Shown: positions 32,103 through 41,228 of the stretch, piece by piece
Numbering within the stretch: position 1 is the stretch's first letter
Layout: each line of letters starts with the position of its first letter
Assembly (NCBI GenBank): GCA_903822175.1
Contig: CAIJOB010000004.1
Span: 94,714-158,713 of the forward strand
DNA length: 64,000 nt
DNA from: an uncultured Alphaproteobacteria bacterium
Lineage (GTDB): Bacteria > Pseudomonadota > Alphaproteobacteria > Caulobacterales > Caulobacteraceae
Direction of reading: 5' to 3'
Notes under the pieces: model-generated
Database searches by the model: none
The model's input: the letters and a program-made list of their open reading frames with translations, nothing else
What the model was told of the DNA's origin: nothing
Program-made: the position numbers and the translations under genes

Positions 32103-35018
32103 ATGGCCGACGACGCCACACCCGCACGCGACTACCGCGAAACCGTCTTCCTTCCCGACACGCCCTTCCCCATGCGCGCAGGCCTGCCGCAGAAGGAGCC
32201 GGTCATTCTCGCCCAGTGGGCGCAGGCCGATCTCTACAACGCCATGCGCAAGGCGCGGCAGCATGCCGGCGCGCCCTTGTTCGTGCTGCACGACGGCCCG
32301 CCCTACGCCAACGGCGCGATCCACATCGGCCACGCCCTGCAGAAGACCCTGAAGGACTTCGTCGTCCGCTCTCGGTTCCTGCTCGGCTACGACGTCGACT
32401 ACGTGCCCGGCTGGGACTGCCACGGTCTGCCGATCGAGTGGAAGATCGAGGAAGAGCTGCGCGGCCAGGGCCGGCGCAAGGATGAGGTCTCCAAGGCCGA
32501 GTTCCGCACCCGCTGCCGCGAATATGCTTCGAAGTGGATCGGCGTTCAGATGGCCGGCTTCAAGCGGCTGGGCGTGATCGGCGACTGGGAGCACCGCTAC
32601 GCGACCATGGACTATTCGAGCGAGGCGGCCATCGTCGCCGAGTTCCACAAGTTTGTCGCCTCCGGCCAGCTCTACCGCGGCTCGAAGCCGGTGATGTGGA
32701 GCCCGGTGGAGCGCACCGCGCTCGCCGACGCCGAGGTCGAGTACCACGACCACGTCTCCCCCACGATCTGGGTGAAATTCCCGGTGGTCGAGGGCTCCGA
32801 CGCCGCCCAGGGCGCCAGCGTGGTCATCTGGACCACGACCCCCTGGACCATCCCCGCCAACCGCGCCGTCAGCTACAATCCCGACATCGCGTACTCCGTC
32901 TATCGCGTCGATGCGATCGAAGAGGGCCTGGAATTCGCCCCCTGGGCCAAGGCCGGCGACAAGCTGATCCTCGCCGACAAACTTGCCGCCGACGTCATGG
33001 CCGCCGCCAAGGTCGCCAAGTACGAGCGCATCGAGAAGATCGACTGCCAGGGCATGGTCCTGGCCCATCCGCTGGCCGCCCTGGATAGCGGCTACGGCTT
33101 CCAGGTCCCGATGCTCTCTGGCGACCACGTGACCGACGACGCCGGCACCGGCTTCGTCCACACCGCGCCGGGCCACGGCGCCGACGACTACCTGGTCTGG
33201 CTCGCCCACGGCCATCGCGAGATCCCCGAGACCGTCGATCCCGACGGCGCCTACTATCCCGGCGTCCCGCTGTTCGCCGGCCTCAAGGTGCTGGAGACCG
33301 AGGGCAAGAAGGCCGGCAAGTTCGGCTCGGCCAACCCAGCGGTCGTGGAAAAGCTGATCGAGGCTGGGACTCTGCTCGCCCGCGGCCGCGTGGAGCACTC
33401 CTATCCCCACAGCTGGCGATCGAAGGCCCCGGTGATCTTCCGCAACACCCCGCAGTGGTTCATCCGCATGGACGAGCCGCTGGAGGACGCCGCCCACAAC
33501 GGCCGCACCCTGCGCGAAACCGCCCTCGAGGCCATCGAGGCCACGGCCTTCTACCCCGAGGCCGGCCGCAACCGCATCCGCGCCATGGTCGAGAGCCGCC
33601 CCGACTGGCTGATCAGCCGCCAGCGCGCCTGGGGCTCGCCGCTCGCCATGTTCGTGGACAAGGAAACCGGCCAGCCGCTGCACGACGGGGCGGTCAACAA
33701 ACGGATCATCGACCTGATCGAGGCCGAAGGCGCCGACGCCTGGTTCACGAGGCCGGACTCCGACTTCCTCGGCCAGCACGACCCGCAACGCTTCGAAAAG
33801 GTCGAGGACATCCTCGACGTCTGGTTCGATAGCGGCTCGACCCACGCCTTCACCCTGGAAAACCGCGCCCACACCCACTGGCCGGCCGACCTATACCTGG
33901 AAGGCTCCGACCAGCATCGCGGCTGGTTCCAGTCGTCCCTGCTGGAAAGCTCCGGCACGCGGGGCCGCGCGCCCTACGACGCCATCCTCACCCACGGCTT
34001 CACCATGGATGAGGCCGGCGAGAAGATGTCCAAGTCCAAGGGCAATGTCGTCGACCCCGAGGTGGTGATCCGCGAGAGTGGCGCCGAGATCATCCGCCTG
34101 TGGGCGGCGATGATCGACTATTCGGACGACAGCCGGATCGGCAAGACGGTCCTGCAGACCACGTCGGACGCCTACCGCAAGCTGCGCAACACCATCCGCT
34201 ACCTGCTGGGCGCGCTCGCCGACTATTCGCCGGACGAGGCGGTTGAACTGGCCGAGATGCCGCCGCTGGAACGCTACATCCTGCACCGCCTCTGGGCGCT
34301 CGATGGCCAGGTGCGCGCGGCCTACGAGGGCTATCTTTTCCAGGACGTGATCCGGCCGGTGATGGACTTCTGCCAGGAAGACCTCTCGGCCCTGTTCTTC
34401 GACATCCGCCGCGACGCCCTCTACTGCGACCGCCCCGACAGTCTGCGCCGCCGCGCCGCGCGCACGGTGATGCAGGCGGCGTTCGAGCGGCTGACCGCCT
34501 GGCTCTCGCCGCTGATGCCCTTCACCACCGAAGAGGCCTGGATCACCCGCTATCCCGACGCCGGCTCCAACTGCCTGCGCGTGATCCCGGACACCCCGGC
34601 CGAGTGGCGCAACGACGCCGAGGCCGCCCGCTGGGCCAAGGTGCAGGCCGTGACCGGCGTGGTCACCGGCGCCCTGGAGGTGGAGCGCCGCGAGAAGCGT
34701 CTGGGCGGCGCCCTGGAGGCTGCGCCCGTGGTCCATATCGCCGATGCTCAACTGATGGCGGCCTTTGATGGTCTCGACGTGGCCGACGTCCTGCGCACCA
34801 GCCAGGCGACGCTCATTGCCGGCGAGGGGCCGGCCGGCGCCTTCCGCCTGCCCGAGGTCGCCGGCGTCGCGGTCGAGCCGAACCGCGCGCAGGGCCAGAA
34901 ATGCGCCCGCTCCTGGCGCATCCTGCCGGAAGTGGGCTCCGACCCGCGCTACCCCGACCTGTCCCTGCGCGACGCCGACGCGGTGGCCGCCTGGGACACC
35001 GCCCATGGAAAAAGCTGA
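32103..35018 (+). CDS. ileS: Isoleucyl-tRNA synthetase
   Basis: A 971-aa class I tRNA synthetase. The catalytic domain has PPYANGAIHIGHAL (HIGH at residues 74-77) and GEKMSKSKGN, split by the editing domain; the zinc-finger-like C-terminus KCARSWRILPEVG keeps only one of the four usual cysteines. It charges tRNA-Ile in the cytoplasm. lspA starts 3 bp after the stop, an order found widely in Proteobacteria. The 239-bp region upstream has no T-box-like structure that I can see. Confidence 0.98.
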   Translation: MADDATPARDYRETVFLPDTPFPMRAGLPQKEPVILAQWAQADLYNAMRKARQHAGAPLFVLHDGPPYANGAIHIGHALQKTLKDFVVRSRFLLGYDVDYVPGWDCHGLPIEWKIEEELRGQGRRKDEVSKAEFRTRCREYASKWIGVQMAGFKRLGVIGDWEHRYATMDYSSEAAIVAEFHKFVASGQLYRGSKPVMWSPVERTALADAEVEYHDHVSPTIWVKFPVVEGSDAAQGASVVIWTTTPWTIPANRAVSYNPDIAYSVYRVDAIEEGLEFAPWAKAGDKLILADKLAADVMAAAKVAKYERIEKIDCQGMVLAHPLAALDSGYGFQVPMLSGDHVTDDAGTGFVHTAPGHGADDYLVWLAHGHREIPETVDPDGAYYPGVPLFAGLKVLETEGKKAGKFGSANPAVVEKLIEAGTLLARGRVEHSYPHSWRSKAPVIFRNTPQWFIRMDEPLEDAAHNGRTLRETALEAIEATAFYPEAGRNRIRAMVESRPDWLISRQRAWGSPLAMFVDKETGQPLHDGAVNKRIIDLIEAEGADAWFTRPDSDFLGQHDPQRFEKVEDILDVWFDSGSTHAFTLENRAHTHWPADLYLEGSDQHRGWFQSSLLESSGTRGRAPYDAILTHGFTMDEAGEKMSKSKGNVVDPEVVIRESGAEIIRLWAAMIDYSDDSRIGKTVLQTTSDAYRKLRNTIRYLLGALADYSPDEAVELAEMPPLERYILHRLWALDGQVRAAYEGYLFQDVIRPVMDFCQEDLSALFFDIRRDALYCDRPDSLRRRAARTVMQAAFERLTAWLSPLMPFTTEEAWITRYPDAGSNCLRVIPDTPAEWRNDAEAARWAKVQAVTGVVTGALEVERREKRLGGALEAAPVVHIADAQLMAAFDGLDVADVLRTSQATLIAGEGPAGAFRLPEVAGVAVEPNRAQGQKCARSWRILPEVGSDPRYPDLSLRDADAVAAWDTAHGKS

Positions 35019-35021
35019 AGC

Positions 35022-35543
35022 ATGACCTCGATCACCAAGCTCGGCTGGACCGCGCTCGTGCTGGCGCTGGCGGTCATCGTCATCGACCAGGCGACCAAGG
35101 CCTGGATCCTCACCGGCCTGAACCTGCCTCTCCGCGGCAGCGTCCAGCTGGCCGGCCCCTTCTACCTGACCATGGTCTGGAACCCCGGCGTCAGCTTCGT
35201 CGGCGGCTTCCTGCAGGCGCACAAGGAGGTCGTGCGCTGGCTGCTGGCCGTCTTCTCGATCGGCGTGTCGGCGGTGCTGGTGAGCTGGGTGCGCAAGGCC
35301 GAGCGGCCGCTGTTCGCCATGGCCATCGGCCTGGTGATCGGCGGCGCCATCGGCAATGTCATCGACCGCATCCGCTTTGGCGCGGTGGCCGATTTCATCG
35401 ACGTCTCGCGGCTCTTCTACTTCCCGTGGATTTTCAACGTCGCCGATTCGGCCATCACCGTCGGCATCTGCCTTCTTCTGGTCGACATGCTGCGGCAAGA
35501 CGGCAAGGAGCGCGCGAAGCGGGCTCCGCAGGATGCGGCCTAA
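35022..35543 (+). CDS. lspA: Signal peptidase II (lipoprotein signal peptidase)
   Basis: A 173-aa inner-membrane aspartyl peptidase that cleaves prolipoproteins after lipid attachment. Four membrane helices are evident. The catalytic aspartates are in NVIDRIRFGAVADFIDV and FNVADSAIT, and MVWNPGVSFVGGF is the conserved periplasmic segment. It is three bases after ileS and followed by a lipoprotein gene, which is presumably one of its substrates. Confidence 0.96.
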   Translation: MTSITKLGWTALVLALAVIVIDQATKAWILTGLNLPLRGSVQLAGPFYLTMVWNPGVSFVGGFLQAHKEVVRWLLAVFSIGVSAVLVSWVRKAERPLFAMAIGLVIGGAIGNVIDRIRFGAVADFIDVSRLFYFPWIFNVADSAITVGICLLLVDMLRQDGKERAKRAPQDAA

Positions 35544-35621
35544 CGCGCCGTTGGCGGGACCCCGCGTTTGCGCTATCCACGTGTCCTTCTGGCCGGGGCG
35601 GCCTTTGGAGCTACCGATTTC

Positions 35622-36179
35622 ATGAGCGTCAACCGAGTGATCGTTGCGGCCGCGCTGATCGCGGCGACCGGTCTGGCCGGATGCGTGTCGACGCGTAATG
35701 CGCTGGGCATGAACAAGGTGACCCCCGACGAATTCCGCGTGGTGACCAAGGCCCCGCTGGTGGTGCCGCCCGACTTCGCGCTCCGCCCGCCGGCGCCCGG
35801 CATGCCGCGTCCGCAGGAACTGCAGCCGGAAAGCGCCGCGCGCACCGCGCTCTTGGGCGTCCGCGAGGGCGAGGCCCGCTCCGACGGCGAGAAGATGCTG
35901 GTCGCCAAGGCCGGCGCCGACAAGGCCGACCCCCTGATCCGCTATGTGGTCGACGACGAGTTCGGCGGCGTGGCGCACAAGGAAAAGAGCTTCGCCGACC
36001 GCGTGATGTTCTGGCGCGCCGACAAGACCGCTGCGGCCGCCGCGCCGCTCGCCACCGGCGACGGCTCGGCCCCGATCGATCCGGCCGCCGAAGCCGACCG
36101 CATCTCCAAGCTGACCGGCGGCAAGACCGTGATCATCGCCCGCGAAGGCGACAAGAAGCTGAAGCTGCCGGGGCTGTAA
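35622..36179 (+). CDS. DUF3035 domain-containing lipoprotein
   Basis: A 185-aa lipoprotein. The lipobox LAGC is at the end of a short signal (SVNRVIVAAALIAATG), and the mature part opens with the DUF3035 hallmark TPDEFRVVTKAPLVVPPDF, then a proline-rich run. The rest is charged and probably unstructured. DUF3035 proteins are typically encoded after lspA in alphaproteobacteria; function unknown. The gene is 78 bp after lspA and followed by a palindromic repeat. Confidence 0.9.
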   Translation: MSVNRVIVAAALIAATGLAGCVSTRNALGMNKVTPDEFRVVTKAPLVVPPDFALRPPAPGMPRPQELQPESAARTALLGVREGEARSDGEKMLVAKAGADKADPLIRYVVDDEFGGVAHKEKSFADRVMFWRADKTAAAAAPLATGDGSAPIDPAAEADRISKLTGGKTVIIAREGDKKLKLPGL

Positions 36180-36186
36180 AAATCAT

Positions 36187-36327
36187 CCCTCCTCTATTAG
36201 GGGAGGGACAGACGGCGAAGCCGTCAGGGTGGGGGACTCGCGTTCAAGCGCGAACCTCAGAGTCCTGGCCCTAAAACCCCCACCCGTCTCGGCTTCGCAT
36301 CGCCACCCTCCCCTAAAGCGGAGGGAT
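36187..36327. repeat. Palindromic repeat R2, copy A
   Basis: Two inverted arms of the CCCTCC...GGGGAGGG type enclose a GACGGC-GAA-GCCGTC hairpin and TCAGGGTGGGG on the left, and CCCCACCCGTCTCGGCTTCG with CCACCCTCCCC on the right. The same layout is at 57109-57250 in opposite orientation. The inner hairpins differ while remaining paired. The right end supplies the last codons and stop of the XRE gene. Confidence 0.8.
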
Positions 36328-36534
36328 GGAGACCCACTGGAACACATCGTCCAGGCTCGCCCCGAACACGTGGGCGATGCGGAAGGCCGCTTCCAGGGAC
36401 GGCGAATATTTGCCGGCCTCGATGGCGGCGACGGTCTGGCGGGTCATGCCGATCTTCTCGGCCAGGTCCGACTGGGTCATCTCGCCGTGCTCGAAGCGCA
36501 GGCGGCGGATCTGGTTGGCGATGGGGAGCGCCAC
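36313..36534 (-). CDS. XRE-family transcriptional regulator
   Basis: A 73-aa, single-domain helix-turn-helix protein (TQSDLAEKIGMTRQTVAAIEAGKYSPSLE, split across the two helices and loop), like the YozG regulators that accompany small membrane proteins. The start is GTG. Its last codons (IPPL and stop) come from the R2 repeat. It lies 5 bp downstream of the membrane protein gene and probably represses that operon through the palindrome at 36985. Confidence 0.9.
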   Translation of the reverse strand: MALPIANQIRRLRFEHGEMTQSDLAEKIGMTRQTVAAIEAGKYSPSLEAAFRIAHVFGASLDDVFQWVSIPPL

Positions 36535-36539
36535 TGCGA

Positions 36540-36968
36540 CTAGGCCCCGCGCCGGAACATCACGATCTGCGCGACCGCTACGGTCAGAGCGGCGATCACC
36601 ACCGCCAGCAGGGCGAAGTTGGCCATCTCGATCCCACGGTGGCCGAAGAAGGCCGGCGCGAACAGGCCGACCGCCAGCACCATCAGCACATGGTAGCCCA
36701 GGCTCTGCGAGCGCAGCTGGATCAGCCGCTCGCGCTCGTCGGCCAGCCCGCGCCCAGCCTTGGGCGTCGTCCAGGCGGCGACTGCGGTAAGGACGACCTG
36801 CAGCACCACCAGGGCCAGCACCGCCAGCAGCAGCAGATGCACCGATTGCAGCCCGCCGAAGTGGTGCTGATGGCTCGTCAGCCCGCCGAACAGCTCCACG
36901 AAATAGGCCCCGAAGCAGACCAGCACGCTGACCAGAGTGATCCAGGCGGATTTCTCGCGGAACGACAT
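36540..36968 (-). CDS. Four-helix membrane protein, hypothetical
   Basis: A 142-aa inner-membrane protein with four predicted helices (near residues 8-30, 42-65, 88-110 and 113-137), with the loop GRGLADERERLIQLRSQSL between helices 2 and 3. This loop and size recall DUF2178-type proteins that are typically paired with a small XRE regulator. It is the first gene of a two-gene operon with such a regulator. The function is unknown. Confidence 0.8.
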   Translation of the reverse strand: MSFREKSAWITLVSVLVCFGAYFVELFGGLTSHQHHFGGLQSVHLLLLAVLALVVLQVVLTAVAAWTTPKAGRGLADERERLIQLRSQSLGYHVLMVLAVGLFAPAFFGHRGIEMANFALLAVVIAALTVAVAQIVMFRRGA

Positions 36969-36984
36969 GCAGCCCGGCCCTTAC

Positions 36985-37000
36985 GTAAAATTCATTTTAC
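36985..37000. promoter_or_regulatory. Candidate operator of the XRE/membrane protein operon
   Basis: GTAAAAT-TC-ATTTTAC is a perfect 16-bp palindrome, 17 bp before the membrane protein start, in a pronounced AT-rich pocket. Related half-sites TTTTACATAATG and TTTTTTACATCACG follow. The XRE regulator is the obvious candidate binder. Confidence 0.55.
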
Positions 37001-37067
37001 ATAATGTATGGTATTTTTTACATCACGTCAGACATTCTTGACATGACTACCAGCCCAGGAGCCTCTC

Positions 37068-37472
37068 GTGAACCGACAAATCGCCGCCGCCCTCGCCGCA
37101 GCCGCCCTCAGCGCCGCCCTCGCCGTCCCAGCCTTCGCTCAGCACCCCGCGCCGGCCGCGCCCGCGGGCTCGACCGCCAAGATGCAGGGGAACGAGGAGC
37201 AGGCCTGGATCAACGATCCGCACATGAAGGCCTGGTTCGATCTCACTCGGACGGCCTTCGCCGGTGGGGCCGCCAAGGTCGACGTGGACGGCTACGAACA
37301 GAAGTCCTTCGCCATCTTCCGCGACTTCGCGCCCGCCATGCACATGAGCCCCGAGGGCATGGTCGACCACCTCAAGCTGATCCCGCGCCAGGTGGTGCAG
37401 ATCGTGAAGGAGGACCCCCACGTCCTCGACAGCTATCCCAACTTCGTCGCCGCGACCTTCGGGCCGCAATAG
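37068..37472 (+). CDS. Small secreted protein, hypothetical
   Basis: A 134-aa exported protein starting at GTG behind an AGGAG site. The signal peptide MNRQIAAALAAAALSAALA ends near AFAQ. The mature part is helical: a short Ala/Pro linker, then DPHMKAWFDLTRTAF, and a C-terminal region HMSPEGMVDHLKLIPRQVV. No cysteines, no recognised domain. It is convergent with the GumN-like gene, three bases away from its stop. Confidence 0.75.
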   Translation: MNRQIAAALAAAALSAALAVPAFAQHPAPAAPAGSTAKMQGNEEQAWINDPHMKAWFDLTRTAFAGGAAKVDVDGYEQKSFAIFRDFAPAMHMSPEGMVDHLKLIPRQVVQIVKEDPHVLDSYPNFVAATFGPQ

Positions 37473-37475
37473 GCC

Positions 37476-38504
37476 CTACTCGTCCGTCTCCTGCCCCGGC
37501 GTCGTCACGGTGAAGCCCTTGGCGCGGAGCTGATCCAGCACCCCGCCCTGGGCCAGCAGGGGCCTCAGCGGCACGACGGCGACGGCGTGGCCGGGCCTCT
37601 TCAGCGCCTGCTCAATCTGGGCGACCTGATCGGCCTTGGTCCTGGCGTCGAAGGCCTGGGCGCCGGGCACCAGCGCGATGCAGCGCTCATAGGTCCGCTC
37701 GTTGGCGAGCGCGCCGCGCACGTCGCCCTGCGCCCAGGCCCTGGCCGCCCCTTGCGTGATCGCCGGCCCTGCCTCGGCCTGGGCCAGAACCTCGTCGAAA
37801 CAGGCGCGGCCGGCGGCCGGCGGGGTGCGGATCACCGCGCCCATCAGCGGGCCAAGGTCATAGGCCTTCTGCGACACCGGAACCTTGGCGCGGGCGGCCA
37901 GCAGCTTGATCAGCTTGGTGGGGTCAGACGTCGTGAGACCGGTCTTCTCGCGATAGTCGGTGGCCAGGACTAGGCCGGCGGCCAGCGGGTTCCGGGTGCC
38001 GTAGTGGTCGGCCGGTTCGCCCAGTCGCGTGCGAACCGCCGCGAAGCGGGCCTTGGCCGCCGGATCGAGCGTCGCCTCGAACGGCCCGCCGCCCTTCAGG
38101 CGCAGATAGTTGAAGGCCGCCCCAAACGAGCCCAGCACCGTCACATGCACGTCCTGGAACGGCAGGATCACCACGCTGGCGCCGGCCAGATGCCGGTCGA
38201 AGATCGCCCGGTCCCAGGTCATGTGCTTGGGCGCCAGCGAGGGCGAGCCGAGCACATAAACCGTCGTCGCCCCATTGGACACCGTCCACCAGGCCGGCCC
38301 CGGCAGGCGGCCGACCACCACCAGTTCCTCGACCAGCACCGAATCCGGATCGTTGGGGTCGGGCTTAGCGGCGGCCAACGGGACCTGCGCCAGCGCCGGA
38401 GCAGCTATCGCTAGAGCCAGGCCGAACGCCGCGGCGCGACAACGCCAGCCCGCGCGCCGCTCCGGAATCGTCCTATATTGGGGAACTGCCGAAAGCCTCA
38501 CCAT
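37476..38504 (-). CDS. TraB/GumN family protein
   Basis: A 342-aa exported protein. A long basic N-terminus leads into a signal peptide ([17 protein letters not shown]). The mature domain starts [24 protein letters not shown], with the GS and H characteristic of TraB/GumN (Tiki-like metalloprotease fold), although the typical GxxH form is changed. It may be a metal-dependent peptidase; the weak motif makes activity uncertain. Its start codon shares one CATG with the mutL start. Confidence 0.78.
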   Translation of the reverse strand: MVRLSAVPQYRTIPERRAGWRCRAAAFGLALAIAAPALAQVPLAAAKPDPNDPDSVLVEELVVVGRLPGPAWWTVSNGATTVYVLGSPSLAPKHMTWDRAIFDRHLAGASVVILPFQDVHVTVLGSFGAAFNYLRLKGGGPFEATLDPAAKARFAAVRTRLGEPADHYGTRNPLAAGLVLATDYREKTGLTTSDPTKLIKLLAARAKVPVSQKAYDLGPLMGAVIRTPPAAGRACFDEVLAQAEAGPAITQGAARAWAQGDVRGALANERTYERCIALVPGAQAFDARTKADQVAQIEQALKRPGHAVAVVPLRPLLAQGGVLDQLRAKGFTVTTPGQETDE

Positions 38505-40365
38505 GCCGATCCATCGTTTGCCGCCCGAAACCGTCAACCGCATCGCCGCCGGCGAGGTGGTGGAACGGCCCGCGAGCGCGGTCAAGGAGCTGGTCGAAAA
38601 CGCGCTGGACGCCGGCGCCACCCGGATCGAGGTGCAGGCCGACGGCGGCGGCCTGACCCGCATCCTGGTGGCCGACGATGGCCAAGGTTTGTCGGCCGCC
38701 GAACTGCCGCTCGCCATCGAGCGCCACGCCACCTCCAAGCTCAGCCCCGACGACGCCGGCGACTACGACCTGCTGCATATCGCGACGCTGGGCTTCCGCG
38801 GCGAGGCCCTGCCGTCCATCGGCTCGGTGGCGCGCCTGTCGATCTCCAGCCGGGCCAAAGGCAGCAGCGACGCCCACGCGATCTTCGTGGAGGCCGGCGC
38901 GGTGGGCGCGGTCTCGCCCGCCGCCTTTCCCGATCCGCACGGCGCCCGCGTCGAGGTCCGCGACCTGTTCTACGCGACGCCCGCGCGCCTGAAGTTCATG
39001 AAGTCCGAGCGGTCCGAGGCTATGGCCATCGCCGACGAGATCAAGCGCCAGGCCATGGCGCATGAGGCCGTCAGCTTCACCCTCGACCTCGACGGCCGCC
39101 GCACGGTGCGCCTGCCGGCCGAGACCGCCGGACCCGAAGGACGGCTGGCGCGGCTCTCAGACATCATGGGCCGCGAGTTCTCCGACAATGCTCTGGCGCT
39201 CGACCACGAGCGCGAGGGCGTGCGGCTCTCCGGCTTCGCAGGCCTCCCAACCTACAACCGCGGCAACGCCGCCCACCAATACCTGTTCGTCAACGGCCGC
39301 CCGGTGCGGGACCGTCTGCTACAGGGCGCGCTCCGGGCCGCCTACGCCGACTTCCTGGCCCGCGACCGCCATCCGCTGGCGGCGCTCTATGTCGAGCTCG
39401 ACACGGCCTATGTCGACGTCAACGTCCACCCGGCCAAGGCGGAGGTGCGCTTCCGCGATCCGGGCCTGGTGCGCGGCCTGATCATCGGCGGCCTGCGCCA
39501 TGCGCTGGCCGCCGCCGGCCACCGCGCCTCGACCACCGTCGCCAGCGCCGCGCTCGGTGGCTTCCGGCCGGGCGGCTATCAGCCTCCGCCGTCTGGGGCG
39601 GGTTACTCCGCCTGGCGCCAGGGCGGCTGGCAGCCGCAGGCGGGAGGCGCGCTGGCCGCCGCCGTCCAGTCGATTCCCGGTCTCACCGAAGTCTCCGCCC
39701 GCGCCGAACCCAACTGGGAGCCCCATTGGCAAGAAGGGGGCGTGGCCGAAGACGGCGCCCCGGCACCGGTGTTCGATCCCGTCGACTATCCGCTCGGCGC
39801 CGCCCGCGCCCAGGTGCACGAGACCTATATCGTCGCCCAGACCCGCGACGGGGTGGTCATCGTCGACCAGCACGCCGCCCACGAGCGCCTGGTCTATGAG
39901 CGCATGAAGCACGAGATGGCCGACGGCGGCGTGACCCGCCAGGCCCTGCTGCTACCCGAGGTGGTCGAACTCGACCCCGCCGAGGCCGACCGGGTCGTCG
40001 CCAAGGCCGAGGAGCTCGCCGCGTTAGGCCTGATGCTGGAGCCCTTCGGCCCGGGCGCCGTCTTGGTCCGCGAGACGCCCGCCCTGCTCGGCGAAACCAA
40101 CGTCCAGGGCCTGGTCCGCGACATCGCCGACGACCTCGCCGAAAACGGCCAGGCGCTGGCGCTGAAGGAGCGGCTGGAGGACGTCTGCTCGACCATGGCC
40201 TGCCACGGCTCGGTCCGCGCCGGCCGCCGCCTCACCGCCCCCGAAATGAACGCCCTGCTCCGCCAGATGGAAGCCACGCCCCACTCCGGCCAATGCAACC
40301 ACGGCCGCCCGACCTACGTAGAACTCAAGCTCGCCGACATCGAGCGCCTGTTCGGCAGGCGCTAG
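38503..40365 (+). CDS. mutL: DNA mismatch repair endonuclease/ATPase MutL
   Basis: A 620-aa protein. The N-terminal GHKL ATPase domain has [27 protein letters not shown] with the catalytic Glu and Asn, DDGQGL, ATSKL and GFRGEAL; a Pro/Gly-rich linker (about residues 345-415) precedes the C-terminal dimer domain with [18 protein letters not shown]. The metal-binding endonuclease motif DQHAxxEx here is DQHAAHER, and CNHGRP is near the end. It couples MutS recognition to strand incision. It starts on a CATG shared with the divergent GumN-like gene. Confidence 0.97.
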   Translation: MPIHRLPPETVNRIAAGEVVERPASAVKELVENALDAGATRIEVQADGGGLTRILVADDGQGLSAAELPLAIERHATSKLSPDDAGDYDLLHIATLGFRGEALPSIGSVARLSISSRAKGSSDAHAIFVEAGAVGAVSPAAFPDPHGARVEVRDLFYATPARLKFMKSERSEAMAIADEIKRQAMAHEAVSFTLDLDGRRTVRLPAETAGPEGRLARLSDIMGREFSDNALALDHEREGVRLSGFAGLPTYNRGNAAHQYLFVNGRPVRDRLLQGALRAAYADFLARDRHPLAALYVELDTAYVDVNVHPAKAEVRFRDPGLVRGLIIGGLRHALAAAGHRASTTVASAALGGFRPGGYQPPPSGAGYSAWRQGGWQPQAGGALAAAVQSIPGLTEVSARAEPNWEPHWQEGGVAEDGAPAPVFDPVDYPLGAARAQVHETYIVAQTRDGVVIVDQHAAHERLVYERMKHEMADGGVTRQALLLPEVVELDPAEADRVVAKAEELAALGLMLEPFGPGAVLVRETPALLGETNVQGLVRDIADDLAENGQALALKERLEDVCSTMACHGSVRAGRRLTAPEMNALLRQMEATPHSGQCNHGRPTYVELKLADIERLFGRR

Positions 40366-40388
40366 ACCCACCGAACAGGCAGCCGAGT

Positions 40389-41168
40389 TCAGCTAAGCTG
40401 GCTGTCGGCGAACGACGCCATCGCTGCGGCCATATATTCCGCCAACCCGGCCTGGCGGCCATCGTAGCGTTCACGGAAGCGCGGGTCGCCGACGTACATT
40501 TCGCCCAGACCCTTGAACGCCACGGCCGGGGCCGGCTTGTTCCAGCTCTTGGTGACCCAGGCGTGTTGGCGGCGCATCAACGCCACCACGGTCGCGGAGT
40601 CCGCCGGCAATCCATCCACCAGCGCCTTGGCCATGCCGGCCTCGATGGCGTCGGCCTCGGCCTGCATGGCGTCGAAGTCGGACTGCTTCCAGCCGGCCAT
40701 GCCAGCCTTGGCTTCGTCGATGTGCGTCTGCATCGCCGGCCCGCCCTTGGCGACCAGCTCCTGCTCATATTCAGCCTGTTTGGCGGGGTCGAAGCCCCGG
40801 TACATCGCCGTGTCAGCCATCTTCGTCTCTCCTTCGAGTGAGGCGAGGGTGTCGTCGATCGTGCGCATCAGCTGCCGATAGCGCCGGGTCTCGGCCTCCA
40901 GCTTCGCCCGGTGCGCCCTGAGGGCGGCCACCTTGTCGAAGCCCTTGGCGTCCAGCGTCCGCCCGATCTCCTCCAGGGAGAAGCCGAGCTCGCGGTGGAA
41001 CAGGATCTGCTGCAGGCGCAGCAGTTCCTCGCGGCCGTAGTAGCGGTAGCCGTTGGCGCCGACGCAGGCGGGCTTCAAGAGCCCGATCTCGTCGTAGTGG
41101 TGCAGGGTGCGGACGGAAACGCCCGACAACCTCGCCACCTGTTTCACCGTATGCCCGCTCACGATCAT
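40389..41168 (-). CDS. MerR family regulator with TipAS ligand domain
   Basis: A 259-aa regulator. Residues about 1-75 form the MerR winged helix (VKQVARLSGVSVRTLHHYDEIGLLKP), followed by a dimerising coiled coil and a C-terminal TipAS domain (about 130-259) like that of Streptomyces TipA, which binds thiopeptide and other multidrug ligands. Predicted to activate transcription on drug binding. It is downstream of mutL in convergent orientation, and its own targets are not next to it. Confidence 0.9.
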   Translation of the reverse strand: MIVSGHTVKQVARLSGVSVRTLHHYDEIGLLKPACVGANGYRYYGREELLRLQQILFHRELGFSLEEIGRTLDAKGFDKVAALRAHRAKLEAETRRYRQLMRTIDDTLASLEGETKMADTAMYRGFDPAKQAEYEQELVAKGGPAMQTHIDEAKAGMAGWKQSDFDAMQAEADAIEAGMAKALVDGLPADSATVVALMRRQHAWVTKSWNKPAPAVAFKGLGEMYVGDPRFRERYDGRQAGLAEYMAAAMASFADSQLS

Positions 41169-41228
41169 CTTCCTCGCCGATGGCCGAGGTATCAGGCCTC
41201 ACGGGGCGTGAGGGTCAACCATGGCTTT

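Noticed and set aside
31847..32119. Possible 90-aa gene between the cyanophycinase-like gene and ileS
   Set aside because: It overlaps the start of both neighbours, has poor codon bias and no recognisable features; the region is more likely promoter.
32100..33878. 592-codon minus-strand frame inside ileS
   Set aside because: Antisense shadow of ileS; no conserved motif, and composition matches other shadows.
33891..35978. 695-codon open frame on the minus strand across ileS, lspA and DUF3035
   Set aside because: It spans three well-supported genes and has low-complexity Ala/Gly/His/Arg composition typical of antisense frames at high GC.
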